Assembly: GCA_026388115.1 (NCBI GenBank)
Contig: JAPLKK010000164.1
Coordinates: forward strand, 8,236 to 43,434
DNA from: Elusimicrobiota bacterium
Lineage (GTDB): Bacteria; Elusimicrobiota; Elusimicrobia; UBA1565; JACRDR01
Direction of reading: 5' to 3'
Length of the DNA stretch: 35,199 nt
The translations under genes and the position numbers were made by a program. How positions within the stretch are numbered: position 1 is the stretch's first letter; each line of letters begins with the position of its first letter. Shown here piece by piece: positions 12,418-21,008 of this stretch. The notes under the pieces were generated by a model. That model was not told where the DNA came from. It searched no databases and was given only the letters and a program-made list of their open reading frames with translations.

Positions 12418-13745
12418 GCTTTAACGAGCACGAGCACGAAGCGCTTGCCCGTGCCGCCGACGGCGTTGACGACCTTCTGGGCGTCGCCGGGACGATAGTT
12501 CAAGCAGCCGATCGAGGAGCGGCCGACGTGGAGCAGGATCTGCGTCGCGGTGCTGCTGTAAGCCTCGCCCTTCCCGGCGTATTGACCGTCGCCGTCTGAA
12601 TCGCGCAAGTCCGGCAGGGCCCCGCTGCCGCTCTGCGTCTTGATCCACCAGGACGGGTCGCCGTCGTGCGGCCCGTTCGGCACGCCGATATAGACGCCCG
12701 GCTTGATCATCGAGATGCCGGTCCCGGCGACGGAAGGCTCGGTGGAGCCCGGCAACTGGACCGCCTTGCCGCCCTTCAAGAAGATGAACTTGTCTTTATA
12801 CGAGCTGTTCGAGTGCTGGGAGTCGCGCACCGCCACCAGGATGGCGTCTCCCTGCGCCTGATAGCTCTCCAGCTTCGCCGTCCCGACCTGCTTGCGCGCC
12901 ACGTTCAGGTAGAAGCCGTACGGATTGGAGGTGTCGATCTTCGGCTTGGTGCCTGTCCCTTTGTCCGGTTTCGGCCCGCCCGCGCTCGGAGCAACGCCCC
13001 CAAACCCGCCGGCGTCGCCGGAGCTGCCGCCCGGGAAGGCGTCCACGGCCCGGCCGGCGCCGGGGGCGCTGCGCATCCGCGTCGACCCCGCCGAAGGTTG
13101 GGCGGAGGAGCGAGGCGCCGAGAACGCGGAAACGCCGCCGCGCCCGACTGAGGCCGGCGCGTAGGCGGAGCGGCCGTTGGCGGCCGAGAGCCCTATCGCG
13201 TTGGTCGCCGCCGCCAACCGGCGCCATGCGAACGGCTGGAGGGTCGCCGGCGCCGCGAACTGCGGACGCAGGGAAGCGGCCGCGTCGCGCAAAGGCGGCG
13301 TGAGGGAAAGATTGCTCGCGGTGCCGCTTTGGCCGCTGCCGAAGGAGGCCGCCCGCTTGAACTCGCGCCGCTCAGTCTCTCTCGGCGCCCAGTTGGAATC
13401 TTCAGCGGGCCTCTGCTGGTCCTGTGGAAAAGAGGGGAGCGAGGAGACGTTGGTGGCGGCGGCCGCGACCGAGGGCGCGGCGGCAGCCGGCTTCGCCGCG
13501 GCCGGGGGCGTCGGCAGGGTCGCCTTGATGAACTCTTCAAGGTCAAGCCCCTCGTCTTGCGCCTGCGAGGTGCGCGGCCGCACAACGCGGTCCGCGACCA
13601 CCAGTTTCGGACGCAGAGCGGGGATAGCCGGAGCATCGAAGCTGGAGCGGCCCGCCATCCAGACCGCCCCGCCGGCGGCCCCATGCAGGGCGAGCAGCAT
13701 CCCGTACAGCGTCGCAGGCGCCCGCGGATCGATGGAGAACCTCAT
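12414..13745 (-). CDS. Secreted or anchored protein with L,D-transpeptidase-like Cys motif
   Basis: The 443-residue product starts with an uncleaved-looking membrane segment near residues 12-31 (TLYGMLLALHGAAGGAVWMA). A Pro/Ala/Ser/Gly-rich low-complexity stretch runs to about residue 280. The C-terminal 165 residues look globular and contain ILLHVGRSSIGCLNY (His406, Ser411, Gly413, Cys414), which resembles the H...S-x-G-C core of YkuD L,D-transpeptidases. A preceding segment (GVYIGVPNGPHDGDPSWWIK) would also suit a YkuD-like sheet. L,D-transpeptidases cross-link peptidoglycan or attach proteins to it in the periplasm. The motif match is short, so this remains a suggestion. An alternative is an unrelated secreted Cys-containing domain. 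Its stop shares CTAG with the M3 gene. Confidence 0.6.
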   Translation of the reverse strand: MRFSIDPRAPATLYGMLLALHGAAGGAVWMAGRSSFDAPAIPALRPKLVVADRVVRPRTSQAQDEGLDLEEFIKATLPTPPAAAKPAAAAPSVAAAATNVSSLPSFPQDQQRPAEDSNWAPRETERREFKRAASFGSGQSGTASNLSLTPPLRDAAASLRPQFAAPATLQPFAWRRLAAATNAIGLSAANGRSAYAPASVGRGGVSAFSAPRSSAQPSAGSTRMRSAPGAGRAVDAFPGGSSGDAGGFGGVAPSAGGPKPDKGTGTKPKIDTSNPYGFYLNVARKQVGTAKLESYQAQGDAILVAVRDSQHSNSSYKDKFIFLKGGKAVQLPGSTEPSVAGTGISMIKPGVYIGVPNGPHDGDPSWWIKTQSGSGALPDLRDSDGDGQYAGKGEAYSSTATQILLHVGRSSIGCLNYRPGDAQKVVNAVGGTGKRFVLVLVKA

Positions 13746-13869
13746 GGCATCCTGAGGATAGCCGCGCGGCGCGCCGGAGGCTCGGAAAGAAACTTGCAGT
13801 GAAAATCGGCTTATTCCAGCTGCATTTTACGCCGCCCCCCGTCCTTCTTGAACGACGGTTGCCGGCAGC

Positions 13870-14886
13870 TCAGTAGCTGGATTTGCCCAGCTCGACCTTG
13901 CCGCGAAACACCCAGTAGATGACCGCGGTGTAGCAGAGGACCAGCGGCATCCCGCAAGCGGCGATCAAGGCCATGATCTTGAGCGTCTTGTCCGAGGAGG
14001 AGGCATTAAGCAGCGTCATGCTCCACTCCGGGCTCAGGCTCGACACGATGAGGTTCGGATAGAGCGCGGCGCCGAAGAGACCGACCAGCGCCGCGATGGC
14101 CGCCGCGGAAGAGAGGAAAGCCTGTCCGGCCCGCCGCAAGAGCAAGGCGCGCGGGATATTGGCGAGCGCCAGGATATTGAGCGCCACCACGGCCCAGAGC
14201 CACGGCAGCCGCTCGAAATTGGCGAGGGCGCGGGGCACGCGGGTCAGCGTGACGATCGTCGTGAGCAGGTACAGCGTCAAGAAGATCGCGAAGGCGTACC
14301 ACGTCCACCGCCGCACGCGGCGCTGCAGCTCCCCTTCCGTCTTCATGTCCAGATAGATCGCGCCGTGCAGCGCGAAGAGCGACACGTTGAGCAGGCCGAC
14401 CAGGATCGCGTAGGGCCGCAGAAGGAGGAAGAACCCCCCAACGTACTCGTGGTCGGCGCCGATCGGGATGCCGAGCATCGAATCGCCGGCCGCCACGCCG
14501 AAAAGCAGCGCGGCGACGACGCTTGCCGCCGAGAACGCGACGTCCCAAGCCCCGCGCCAGAGAGGAGATTCGCGCTTGCTGCGGAACTCCATCGAGACCG
14601 CCCGGAAGATCAGCGCGAAGAGCAGCAGCATGAAGGCGAGGTAGAAGCCGGAGAAGGCCGTCGCGTACGCTTCGGGGAACGCCGCGAAGAGCGCGCCGCC
14701 GAAGGTGACGAGCCACACCTCGTTGCCGTCCCACAGCGGGCCGATCGAGTTCATGAAGATGCGGCGCTCCCGGTCGTCGCGGGCCCCCAAGTGCAGTATC
14801 CCGACGCCGAGGTCGAAGCCGTCCAAGATCGCGTAGCCGGCGAGGAGGACGCCGAGGAGGATGAACCAGAGCACCCGAAGGTCCAT
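13870..14886 (-). CDS. cydB: Cytochrome bd oxidase subunit II
   Basis: The 338-residue integral membrane product opens with the CydB signature (LAGYAILDGFDLGVG) followed by the GPLWDGNEVWLVTFGGALFAA block. About eight to nine membrane helices are visible. CydB pairs with CydA in the cytoplasmic membrane to oxidise quinol and reduce oxygen with high affinity, and the complex also helps tolerate oxidative and nitrosative stress. The ATG follows directly on the cydA stop codon (TAG-ATG), so translation is probably coupled. The length is slightly below the E. coli protein (379) but usual for the short forms. No small CydX-like ORF was recognised downstream. Confidence 0.97.
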   Translation of the reverse strand: MDLRVLWFILLGVLLAGYAILDGFDLGVGILHLGARDDRERRIFMNSIGPLWDGNEVWLVTFGGALFAAFPEAYATAFSGFYLAFMLLLFALIFRAVSMEFRSKRESPLWRGAWDVAFSAASVVAALLFGVAAGDSMLGIPIGADHEYVGGFFLLLRPYAILVGLLNVSLFALHGAIYLDMKTEGELQRRVRRWTWYAFAIFLTLYLLTTIVTLTRVPRALANFERLPWLWAVVALNILALANIPRALLLRRAGQAFLSSAAAIAALVGLFGAALYPNLIVSSLSPEWSMTLLNASSSDKTLKIMALIAACGMPLVLCYTAVIYWVFRGKVELGKSSY

Positions 14887-16248
14887 CTACTTGGCCTCCG
14901 TCAGCGCGCCGCCGGCGGGCTCCGGCGGTTCGATCCCCTGCGCGATCTTGTCGCTGACGACAAGAAGCCAGACCGCCAGCAGCAGCGAATAGATGACGAA
15001 AAAGAGGACGATCGAGATGAGGGCGTGCCGAGCGGGGACCGCGCGGGAGACGGCGTCTTGCGTGCGCAGCAGCCCATAGACGATCCAGGGCTGCCTTCCG
15101 ACCTCGGCCGCGCACCAGCCGATCTCATTGGCCGCCAACGCCGCGACGACCGAGCCGACCAGGCCCCAAAGCAGGAGCCGGTCCTCGTAGAGCTTCCCCG
15201 CGCGCAGGCGCCACAAGGACAGCGCGAAGAGAGCGGCGAGGAGGGTCCCGATCCCGACCATCGCGTGGAACAAGAAAAAGGAGGCGGCGACCGGAGGGCG
15301 GTCCTGCGGGGCGAAGGCGTCGAGCCCCGCCACGACGCCGCCGAACCGCCGATGGACGAGGAAGCTCAGCAAGCCGGGGACCCGGACGGCGGCGCGCAGC
15401 TCCTGCCGGGAGTCGTCCGGTATCCCGACCAGGGTCAGAGGCGCGGGGTCGGCGGTCTTGTACAGCCCCTCGAAGGCGGCCAGCTTCGCCGGCTGGTACC
15501 GGGCCACGAGCCGCGCCGACGCGTCGCCCGAGAGCGGCAACAGCACGGCGGCCGCCGCGCCGAAGACCACCGACAGCGCCAGCGCCTTGCGCGCGGGCCC
15601 GGCGTGGCGGCCCTTGAGCACGTAATAAGCCGAGACGCTGGCGACAAGAGCGCCGCCGGCCACCCAGGCGCCGAGGATCGTGTGGATCAGCCGCTGCACG
15701 CTCGACGGGTTGAAGACGACGGCCCAGAAGTCCGTGATCTCGGCACGCGCCACCCCCGCATGGGAGACGAGGACGTAGCCGGCCGGCGTCTGCTGCCAGG
15801 AGTTGGCGACGACGATCCACACGGCCGAGAACAGCGCGCCGAGGGCGACGAGGACCGTCGAGAGGAAATGCATCCGTTTGGAGACCCGGTCCCACCCGAA
15901 GACCAGCACGGCGAGAAAGCCGGACTCGAGGAAGAACGCGAAGATGCCCTCGGCGGCGAGCGCGGAGCCGAAGACGTCGCCGACGAACCGCGAGTACGTC
16001 GACCAGTTCGTCCCGAACTGGAACTCCATGACGATCCCGCTGGCGACCCCCATGGCGAAGTTGACGGCGAATATCTTCGTCCAGAACCGCGCCAGAGCCT
16101 CCCACTCCTTGTCGCCGGTCCAGAGGAAGGCCCCCTCCATCAGCACCATCAGCGCGCCCAGGCCGATCGACAGCGGCGGGAAAAGATAGTGGAACATGAT
16201 CGTCAACGCGAACTGCAGGCGCGAGAGCGTCAGGATATCGAGGTGCAT
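14887..16248 (-). CDS. cydA: Cytochrome bd oxidase subunit I
   Basis: The 453-residue product has the CydA N-terminus with the heme ligand candidate His20 in [16 protein letters not shown] conserved segment follows ([20 protein letters not shown]). A second ligand candidate is the His in [14 protein letters not shown], and [18 protein letters not shown] lies near the C-terminal third. The quinol-binding Q-loop is short, so this is the CIO/short-loop type rather than the E. coli long-loop type. CydA carries all three hemes of the oxidase. It is transcribed with cydB from a TATAAT just upstream. A bd oxidase implies that the host meets oxygen at least at low levels. Confidence 0.97.
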   Translation of the reverse strand: MHLDILTLSRLQFALTIMFHYLFPPLSIGLGALMVLMEGAFLWTGDKEWEALARFWTKIFAVNFAMGVASGIVMEFQFGTNWSTYSRFVGDVFGSALAAEGIFAFFLESGFLAVLVFGWDRVSKRMHFLSTVLVALGALFSAVWIVVANSWQQTPAGYVLVSHAGVARAEITDFWAVVFNPSSVQRLIHTILGAWVAGGALVASVSAYYVLKGRHAGPARKALALSVVFGAAAAVLLPLSGDASARLVARYQPAKLAAFEGLYKTADPAPLTLVGIPDDSRQELRAAVRVPGLLSFLVHRRFGGVVAGLDAFAPQDRPPVAASFFLFHAMVGIGTLLAALFALSLWRLRAGKLYEDRLLLWGLVGSVVAALAANEIGWCAAEVGRQPWIVYGLLRTQDAVSRAVPARHALISIVLFFVIYSLLLAVWLLVVSDKIAQGIEPPEPAGGALTEAK

Positions 16249-16261
16249 GGCCGGGAGGCCG

Positions 16262-16267
16262 ATTATA
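16262..16267 (-). promoter_or_regulatory. -10 element of cydAB
   Basis: A perfect TATAAT on the minus strand ends 13 nt before the cydA ATG. The 13-nt gap contains GGCC-GGGA-GGCC, a short inverted repeat. A leader of about 6-8 nt is expected. No strong -35 hexamer is seen at 16-18 bp, so activation by a regulator is possible. Confidence 0.45.
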
Positions 16268-16388
16268 CTAATTGGGTCATTTCGGAAAGCGTCCGACGAG
16301 CTTGCGCGCGGCTTCCCTGCAGCCGGCGGCGCTGAACGCGACGGCCGCGGCCAACCACACCGTTCTCCTGTTCTTCGCCACGCCGCGC

Positions 16389-17300
16389 CTACTCCGCCAG
16401 CTTCGCCAGGTCGCCCGTCGCCGGCGCGGGCCCGCTGGACGCAGGCTTCGCGATCGAGCCGTTATCGCCGAAATAATCGATGATCGTGACGTCGCCGAGA
16501 TACTCCTGCGCCCGTCCGATGGGAAGGCCGGTCTGGGGACTCTTCACGACCTCGCCCAGGCGATAGACTTTGAGCCGCTGGCCGATCTTGAGGCCGGAGT
16601 CCTTGCCCGCGTCGAGATAGATCCCGCTTTGCTGCACTAAGGCCACGCGGCAGGTCCACTCCCCCTCGTCGATCTTCGAGGCGACGTTCGAGGCCACCTT
16701 GCCGATCGCGGCCCTGAGGGCGTCGCCCTCGAGCCGCTCGTCATAGCCCGCCTTGGTGCCCATGCCGAGGAAATCCGCCGCGGTGAGGCTGGACTCGCCC
16801 TGGCCGCTCTCAGCGTACAGGACCTTGGCCGACTCGGCGTCGACGACGCGCACGTCCACGGCCGCCGTCGCGGTCTGGCTCTTCCTCTGGCCGACGATGT
16901 AGTCGGTGCCCTTGGCGCTCATGCCGAAGTTCGAGATCGAGCCGATGACGACGGCGTTGAGGCCGAGGAGCTTCCCCGTCTGGGCGGCCGTCTGCTCGTC
17001 GACGGCGCCCGTCTGTCCCAGCCGCTGCTCGGCGAACACCTTGTCGAGCTTCTCGCGCTCGACAATGATGAACTTCCCCGTCTTCGCCAGCTCGGTGAGA
17101 AGGATGTCGGCCGCTGCGCCGCCGATGCGGCTCTGACCGTAGGCGCTCTTGTTCTCGAACGAGACGATGCCGACGCGGCGCCGGGGCCCCGTGAAGGCGC
17201 TCGGCGCGGCCGAGGCGGGAGGCGCGGTCTGCGTCATCCGAGTCCTCTCCGCCGCGCAGCCCGCAAGCAGGACGACAAGAAGCAGGCTCGATCGTCTCAT
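16389..17300 (-). CDS. CsgG-family lipoprotein
   Basis: The 303-residue product has a lipoprotein signal (MRRSSLLLVVLLAGC, Cys at residue 15) and then a CsgG-type domain beginning VGIVSFENKSAYGQSRIGG. AADILLTELAKTGKFIIVER and LDKVFAEQRLGQTGAVD follow, with the characteristic GLNAVVIGSISNFG. CsgG-like lipoproteins sit at the outer membrane. True CsgG forms the curli export pore, but many relatives of this type are of unknown role. The C-terminal 90 residues (IYLDAGKDSGLKIGQRLKVY and after) look like a small beta domain found in other surface lipoproteins. GGAGAG lies 6 nt before the ATG. The gene follows ygiQ by 30 bp on the same strand. No other curli genes are near, so curli export is unlikely. 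Confidence 0.88.
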   Translation of the reverse strand: MRRSSLLLVVLLAGCAAERTRMTQTAPPASAAPSAFTGPRRRVGIVSFENKSAYGQSRIGGAAADILLTELAKTGKFIIVEREKLDKVFAEQRLGQTGAVDEQTAAQTGKLLGLNAVVIGSISNFGMSAKGTDYIVGQRKSQTATAAVDVRVVDAESAKVLYAESGQGESSLTAADFLGMGTKAGYDERLEGDALRAAIGKVASNVASKIDEGEWTCRVALVQQSGIYLDAGKDSGLKIGQRLKVYRLGEVVKSPQTGLPIGRAQEYLGDVTIIDYFGDNGSIAKPASSGPAPATGDLAKLAE

Positions 17301-17330
17301 GGCGCTCTCCGAACGGCTCGGCTCACGCCG

Positions 17331-19199
17331 CTATTCTGCCACATTGCGGCGCGCGGGGCGACCGCCGCGCTCTCGGCGGGCCGCGAGCGCCGCCGGCGGA
17401 GGCTTCGACGGGATGAGGTGTCCGGGGCCGTCGCCGATGAGGTCGCGCCTGCCGGCGCACAGCAGCGCCTCCCGCACCTCGAAATAGTTGCGCGGCTGGA
17501 AGAACTGCAGCAGCGCCCTCTGGAGCTTGCGCTCGCGCAGCCCGCGCGCGACCTTGACCGCCCGGCCGCTCATCGGGTCGCGGCCGGTGTGGTACATCGC
17601 CGTCGCCACGTCGAAGGGCGCGGGGATAAAGTCCTGCACCTGCTCCGGCTTGCAGCCGGCGCGCTTCAGGAAGAGGGCCAGCTCGATCATCTCCGCCAGC
17701 CCCGAGCCCGGGTGGCCCGAGATGAAGTAGGGGACGAGGAACTGCCGCTTGCCGGCCTTCGCGCTCTCGGCGGTGAACAGGCGCGCGAAATCCTCGAACG
17801 TCTCCAGAGACGGCTTCTTCATCGCCTCGAGGACGCCGGCATCGACGTGCTCGGGGGCGACCTTGAGGTGCCCTCCCACGTGATGGCGGGCCAGCTCGCC
17901 GATGTACTCGGGCGACAAGCGCGCCAGGTCCATGCGGACGCCGCTCGCCACGACGACCTTCTTGACGCCGGGGACCGCCCGCGCCTTCTTCATCAGCGAC
18001 AGGAGCGGGCCGTGGCTCGTTGCGAGGCACCCGCAGATCGTCGGATGGACGCAGGACAGCCGCCGGCAGATCCTTTCCACCTCGGGCCTGGCGCAGCGCA
18101 TGTCGTACATGTTCGCGGTCGGGCCCCCGAGGTCGGACACGGTGCCCTTGAAATCCGGGGAGGCGGCCATCCGCTTGAGCTCGGCCAGCACGCTTTCCTC
18201 CGAGCGCGACTGGATCGTGCGCCCCTGATGCGTGGTGAGAGAGCAGAACGTGCAGCCGCCGAAGCAGCCGCGCATGATCGTGACCGAATCTCTGATCACT
18301 TCGTAGGCCGGGATGGGCTCCGTATAGCGGGGATGCGGCCGCCGCGTGTACGGCAGGCCGTAATAGAAGTCGAGCCGCTCCCGGCTCACCGGCAGCCGCG
18401 GCGGGTTCTGCACCACGGCCCGCCGCCCATGGAGCTGCACGAGCGAGCGCGCGTTGAGCGGATTCGTCTCCTGGTGGATCGCGGCCGCGGCCTTCAAGAA
18501 CGCGTCCTTCGACGCCTTCACTTCCTCATAGGACGGGATGTGCCGCACGCTCCCGGACGGCGCCGGCGGCTCCTCGCTCGCGCCCATCGCGTACGCGACG
18601 CCGCGCAGGTCCCTCATGTCCCGGCAGGACTTTCCGGCGGCAAAGCGCCGCGCCAGCTCGACGATCGTCTCCTCGCCCATGCCGTAGGCGACGAGGTCGG
18701 CCTTCGAGTCCAGGAGGATCGAGGGCTTCACCGTGTCGCTCCAGTAGTCGTAATGCGCGAGCCGCCGCAAAGAGGCCTCCACGCCGCCCGCGACCACCGG
18801 CACGCCTCTGAACGCTTCGCGCGAGCGCTGGCAGTAAGGCAAGGTCGCCCGGTCCGGCCGCAGGCCGATGCGGCCGCCCGGGGAATAGGCGTCGTCGTTG
18901 CGGACCTTCCGGTTGGCGGTATAGTGGTTGAGCATCGAGTCCATGTTCCCCGCGCTGATCGCGAAGAACAGGCGCGGCCGTCCGAAGGTCTTCCAGGGCT
19001 CGCAGGAGCGCCAGTCCGGCTGGCTCAGGATGGCGACCCGGAAGCCCTCGGCCTCGAGGACCCGCCCGAGGATCGCCATCGCGAAGGAGTAATGGTCGAC
19101 GTAGGCGTCGCCGGTGACGAAGACGACGTCCACGGCGTCCCACCCGCGAGCGAGCATCTCCTCGCGGCTGGTGGGCAAAAAGAGGTGCTCGGCTCGCAT
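17331..19199 (-). CDS. ygiQ: YgiQ-family radical SAM protein
   Basis: The 622-residue product matches YgiQ from its N-terminus ([20 protein letters not shown], then [17 protein letters not shown]) onward. The radical-SAM cluster motif is [10 protein letters not shown] with Cys312, Cys316 and Cys319. The [23 protein letters not shown] and [11 protein letters not shown] blocks are all YgiQ hallmarks. The enzymatic reaction of YgiQ is not established. It is a cytoplasmic 4Fe-4S protein that should cleave S-adenosylmethionine. GGGGAGG lies 7 nt before the ATG, with a TACAAT -10 candidate at 19214-19219. The protein ends with an Arg-rich tail. The CsgG gene downstream may be cotranscribed. Confidence 0.95.
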   Translation of the reverse strand: MRAEHLFLPTSREEMLARGWDAVDVVFVTGDAYVDHYSFAMAILGRVLEAEGFRVAILSQPDWRSCEPWKTFGRPRLFFAISAGNMDSMLNHYTANRKVRNDDAYSPGGRIGLRPDRATLPYCQRSREAFRGVPVVAGGVEASLRRLAHYDYWSDTVKPSILLDSKADLVAYGMGEETIVELARRFAAGKSCRDMRDLRGVAYAMGASEEPPAPSGSVRHIPSYEEVKASKDAFLKAAAAIHQETNPLNARSLVQLHGRRAVVQNPPRLPVSRERLDFYYGLPYTRRPHPRYTEPIPAYEVIRDSVTIMRGCFGGCTFCSLTTHQGRTIQSRSEESVLAELKRMAASPDFKGTVSDLGGPTANMYDMRCARPEVERICRRLSCVHPTICGCLATSHGPLLSLMKKARAVPGVKKVVVASGVRMDLARLSPEYIGELARHHVGGHLKVAPEHVDAGVLEAMKKPSLETFEDFARLFTAESAKAGKRQFLVPYFISGHPGSGLAEMIELALFLKRAGCKPEQVQDFIPAPFDVATAMYHTGRDPMSGRAVKVARGLRERKLQRALLQFFQPRNYFEVREALLCAGRRDLIGDGPGHLIPSKPPPAALAARRERGGRPARRNVAE

Positions 19200-19316
19200 G
19201 GAAGGACCTCCCCATTGTAACAGACGGCTCGCGATCCTACGAGGACCGCTCCCGGTCCGTGTCGAGCAAGCGCCGCATACCTGCAGGCTCCCGGGAAATG
19301 AGGTGGAATCCGCCGC

Positions 19317-19898
19317 ATGAATTCACGAACCGCACGGCTCGCGGCCATCGTCGCCGGCGCCTTCCTCTCAAGTTTTGCCGGCGCGGCCGAGAAGCCCGGC
19401 AGCGCTCCGATCCCGGTGCCCATCCCCGGCGGAGAAGGCGGCCTCAGGCTTGACGACCTCTATTTCGACCGCGCGCTCGGCAAGCTGGTGCTGCCCGCGG
19501 CCCGCACGGGTCAGCTCGATCTCATCGACCCGAACAAGCGCGAGTTCACGGCCATCGAGGGTTTTGCCGCTCCTCCCAAAGGCTCGACGGGGCCGGCCAG
19601 CGGCGGCCGCGCCGCCGTCCTGGAACTCGACCACGACGGCAGGATACTCTCCAGCCTCCAAGGCCCGAACGGCCTGGACATCATCGCCTTCAGCCGCGAG
19701 CTGTCCCATGTGTATCTGCCCGGCGGCAAGGCGGGCCGCCTGATGATCGCCGCGCTCTCGGACGACGGAACGCTTGCCGAGCTCAGCTCGATGAAGACCT
19801 CTCCGGGAGTGAGGGCCGTCGCGGCGGACGACCGCGGCGGCATCTGGCTGTGCGACGGCGCACAAGGCCGCCTGCTTTATCTGAAGGACCCCAACTAA
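19317..19898 (+). CDS. Secreted protein with beta-propeller-like repeats, unknown function
   Basis: The 193-residue product has a signal peptide ending near SSFAGA. The mature part contains two or three short blade-like units: [20 protein letters not shown], then [20 protein letters not shown], then [20 protein letters not shown], followed by RLLYLKD. These resemble NHL or SMP-30 type beta-propeller blades, but a complete propeller needs more repeats, so the protein may oligomerise or be shortened. It ends 8 bp before the stop of the convergent gene at 19906. A weak -10 (TGGAAT, 19304-19309) precedes the ATG by 7 nt and there is no clear Shine-Dalgarno. Its role is not known. Confidence 0.7.
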   Translation: MNSRTARLAAIVAGAFLSSFAGAAEKPGSAPIPVPIPGGEGGLRLDDLYFDRALGKLVLPAARTGQLDLIDPNKREFTAIEGFAAPPKGSTGPASGGRAAVLELDHDGRILSSLQGPNGLDIIAFSRELSHVYLPGGKAGRLMIAALSDDGTLAELSSMKTSPGVRAVAADDRGGIWLCDGAQGRLLYLKDPN

Positions 19899-19905
19899 GG
19901 GTTGC

Positions 19906-20343
19906 TTAGGCTTCTTCGCCCTGGAACCGGCGCGAGCCCGGACGCCGCAGCGGCCCGGTCAGGCCGATGATCAACAGGGCCAGCCCGGCGTGGCGCGCGG
20001 CCGAGAGGAGCGTCGAGGCCGCCGCTTGCTTCGAAGCCGTCCGTTCGGCGGGTTCGGGCTTGGGAGCGGCCGGAACGTCGATGCCGCTGATCGGGGTCCC
20101 CGTCGCGCGGCGGCTCATCGTCGCCGCCGAGGCGCGCTCTTCGAGCCGCTTGACCTCGACCACGACCGGGGCGGGAGCCTCTCCCATGCGCTGGCGGGAC
20201 CGGTCGGCGTAATCGCCGAAGGTCTTGGGGTCCAGATTCGATTCGGCGAACTGGGGCCGCGCGCCGGCCACGGACTCGAGGGCGCGGGCGAACAGCGGGG
20301 CGCTCAACAGGACCACGGACGCGAGGGCGAGCCGCTTCAGCAT
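19906..20343 (-). CDS. Small exported protein with C-terminal membrane segment
   Basis: The 145-residue product has a signal peptide (MLKRLALASVVLLSAPLFARA), a charged Ala/Pro-rich middle, and a C-terminal hydrophobic segment (HAGLALLIIGLTGPL) followed by a basic tail (RRPGSRRFQGEEA). This hydrophobic-plus-Arg ending recalls sorting tails such as PEP-CTERM, but the PEP motif is missing, so I do not assign it. No domain is recognised. The upstream region holds an 8-bp inverted repeat (GGACCTAG/CTGGGTCC, 20388-20409). Confidence 0.65.
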   Translation of the reverse strand: MLKRLALASVVLLSAPLFARALESVAGARPQFAESNLDPKTFGDYADRSRQRMGEAPAPVVVEVKRLEERASAATMSRRATGTPISGIDVPAAPKPEPAERTASKQAAASTLLSAARHAGLALLIIGLTGPLRRPGSRRFQGEEA

Positions 20344-20435
20344 GAGGATAGGAATACTGCCTCCGAAGCGAGCGCGGCTGGACCGCAGGACCTAGACTGG
20401 CCTGGGTCCAAAGACCTACATTCTCGCCGTTCCCT

Positions 20436-20455
20436 CTCTCCCGAACGCGGGAGAG
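20436..20455 (-). terminator. Hairpin after the small secreted-protein gene
   Basis: CTCTCCCG at 20436-20443 pairs perfectly with CGGGAGAG at 20448-20455 around a 4-nt loop. It lies 20 bp beyond the stop of the minus-strand gene at 20475. There is no T-tract, so its role as a terminator is inferred from position. Confidence 0.4.
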
Positions 20456-20474
20456 GGAGCGGGGGCTGCGACGC

Positions 20475-20867
20475 CTACTGCTGCGGCTGTTGCTGCTGCT
20501 GACCCGCGGGATGCTTCTCGTCGTAGATCAGCTTGCTGTTGGCGTTCTCTTCCTTGTTAAGCTGTTTCTTCTCTTTCTTGGTCAGGTAGCCGCCGTTCGC
20601 CTTCACCTCGGCGTGCTCCTGCTTCTTGATCGCGGCGTCGTTCGCCCGCAGCTGCTGGGCTTGGTCCTTAGTGAGCTGGCCGTCCTTGACGCCCTTGTTG
20701 ATGCGCCCGCGCTGATTCCTCACGCGCTTGTTCACCTCGTTGCGCCGCGGGTGCTTCTTCGCGAACTTGCTGCCCGGCTTGCCGATGGGATTACCCCGGT
20801 TGCCCGCCAGCACGAAAGACGCCGGAGCCAGCAGAACCAACGCCAATACCGCGGCCAATATCCGCAT
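20475..20867 (-). CDS. Small basic secreted protein with Gln-rich tail
   Basis: The 130-residue product starts at ATG 20867 with GGGAGGA just upstream. A longer in-frame reading exists, but the signal peptide (MRILAAVLALVLLAPASFVL) and the Shine-Dalgarno fix this start. The mature part is highly charged and helical, with RGRINKGVKDGQLTKDQAQQ, a KEKKQLNKEEN segment and YDEKH. From memory this pattern recurs in small secreted proteins of many Gram-negative bacteria (G-x-L-T-x2-E/D-A spacing), with no assigned function. The C-terminus is a Gln/Pro run. It could be a periplasmic binding or chaperone-like helical protein, but nothing proves it. Confidence 0.8.
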   Translation of the reverse strand: MRILAAVLALVLLAPASFVLAGNRGNPIGKPGSKFAKKHPRRNEVNKRVRNQRGRINKGVKDGQLTKDQAQQLRANDAAIKKQEHAEVKANGGYLTKKEKKQLNKEENANSKLIYDEKHPAGQQQQQPQQ

Positions 20868-20996
20868 TCTTCCTCCCTGCAGCGCTGGGAAGTTTATCTT
20901 CTCCACCTGATTGCCGTCAACGGCGCCGCGACGGACGGATTCGGACCTAATGATCTTTAGGCCGTTCGGCTCAGGACCTGCCTCGAGGATGCGGTC

Positions 20997-21002
20997 TATA
21001 CT
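20997..21002 (+). promoter_or_regulatory. -10 element of the 21009 gene, probably leaderless
   Basis: TATACT ends exactly 6 nt before the GTG start at 21009, matching the arrangement at yceH and the M3 gene. No Shine-Dalgarno is present. Confidence 0.45.
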
Positions 21003-21008
21003 GGCAGC

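Noticed and set aside
14365-16335. Long plus-strand frame opposite cydAB
   Set aside because: Low-complexity charged translation antisense to two well-recognised oxidase genes.
17418-19220. Long plus-strand frame opposite ygiQ
   Set aside because: Antisense shadow; ygiQ has its Cys motif and family blocks on the minus strand.
19906-20343. PEP-CTERM or similar sorting signal at the C-terminus of the 145-residue protein
   Set aside because: A hydrophobic segment and basic tail are present, but the PEP motif is missing.
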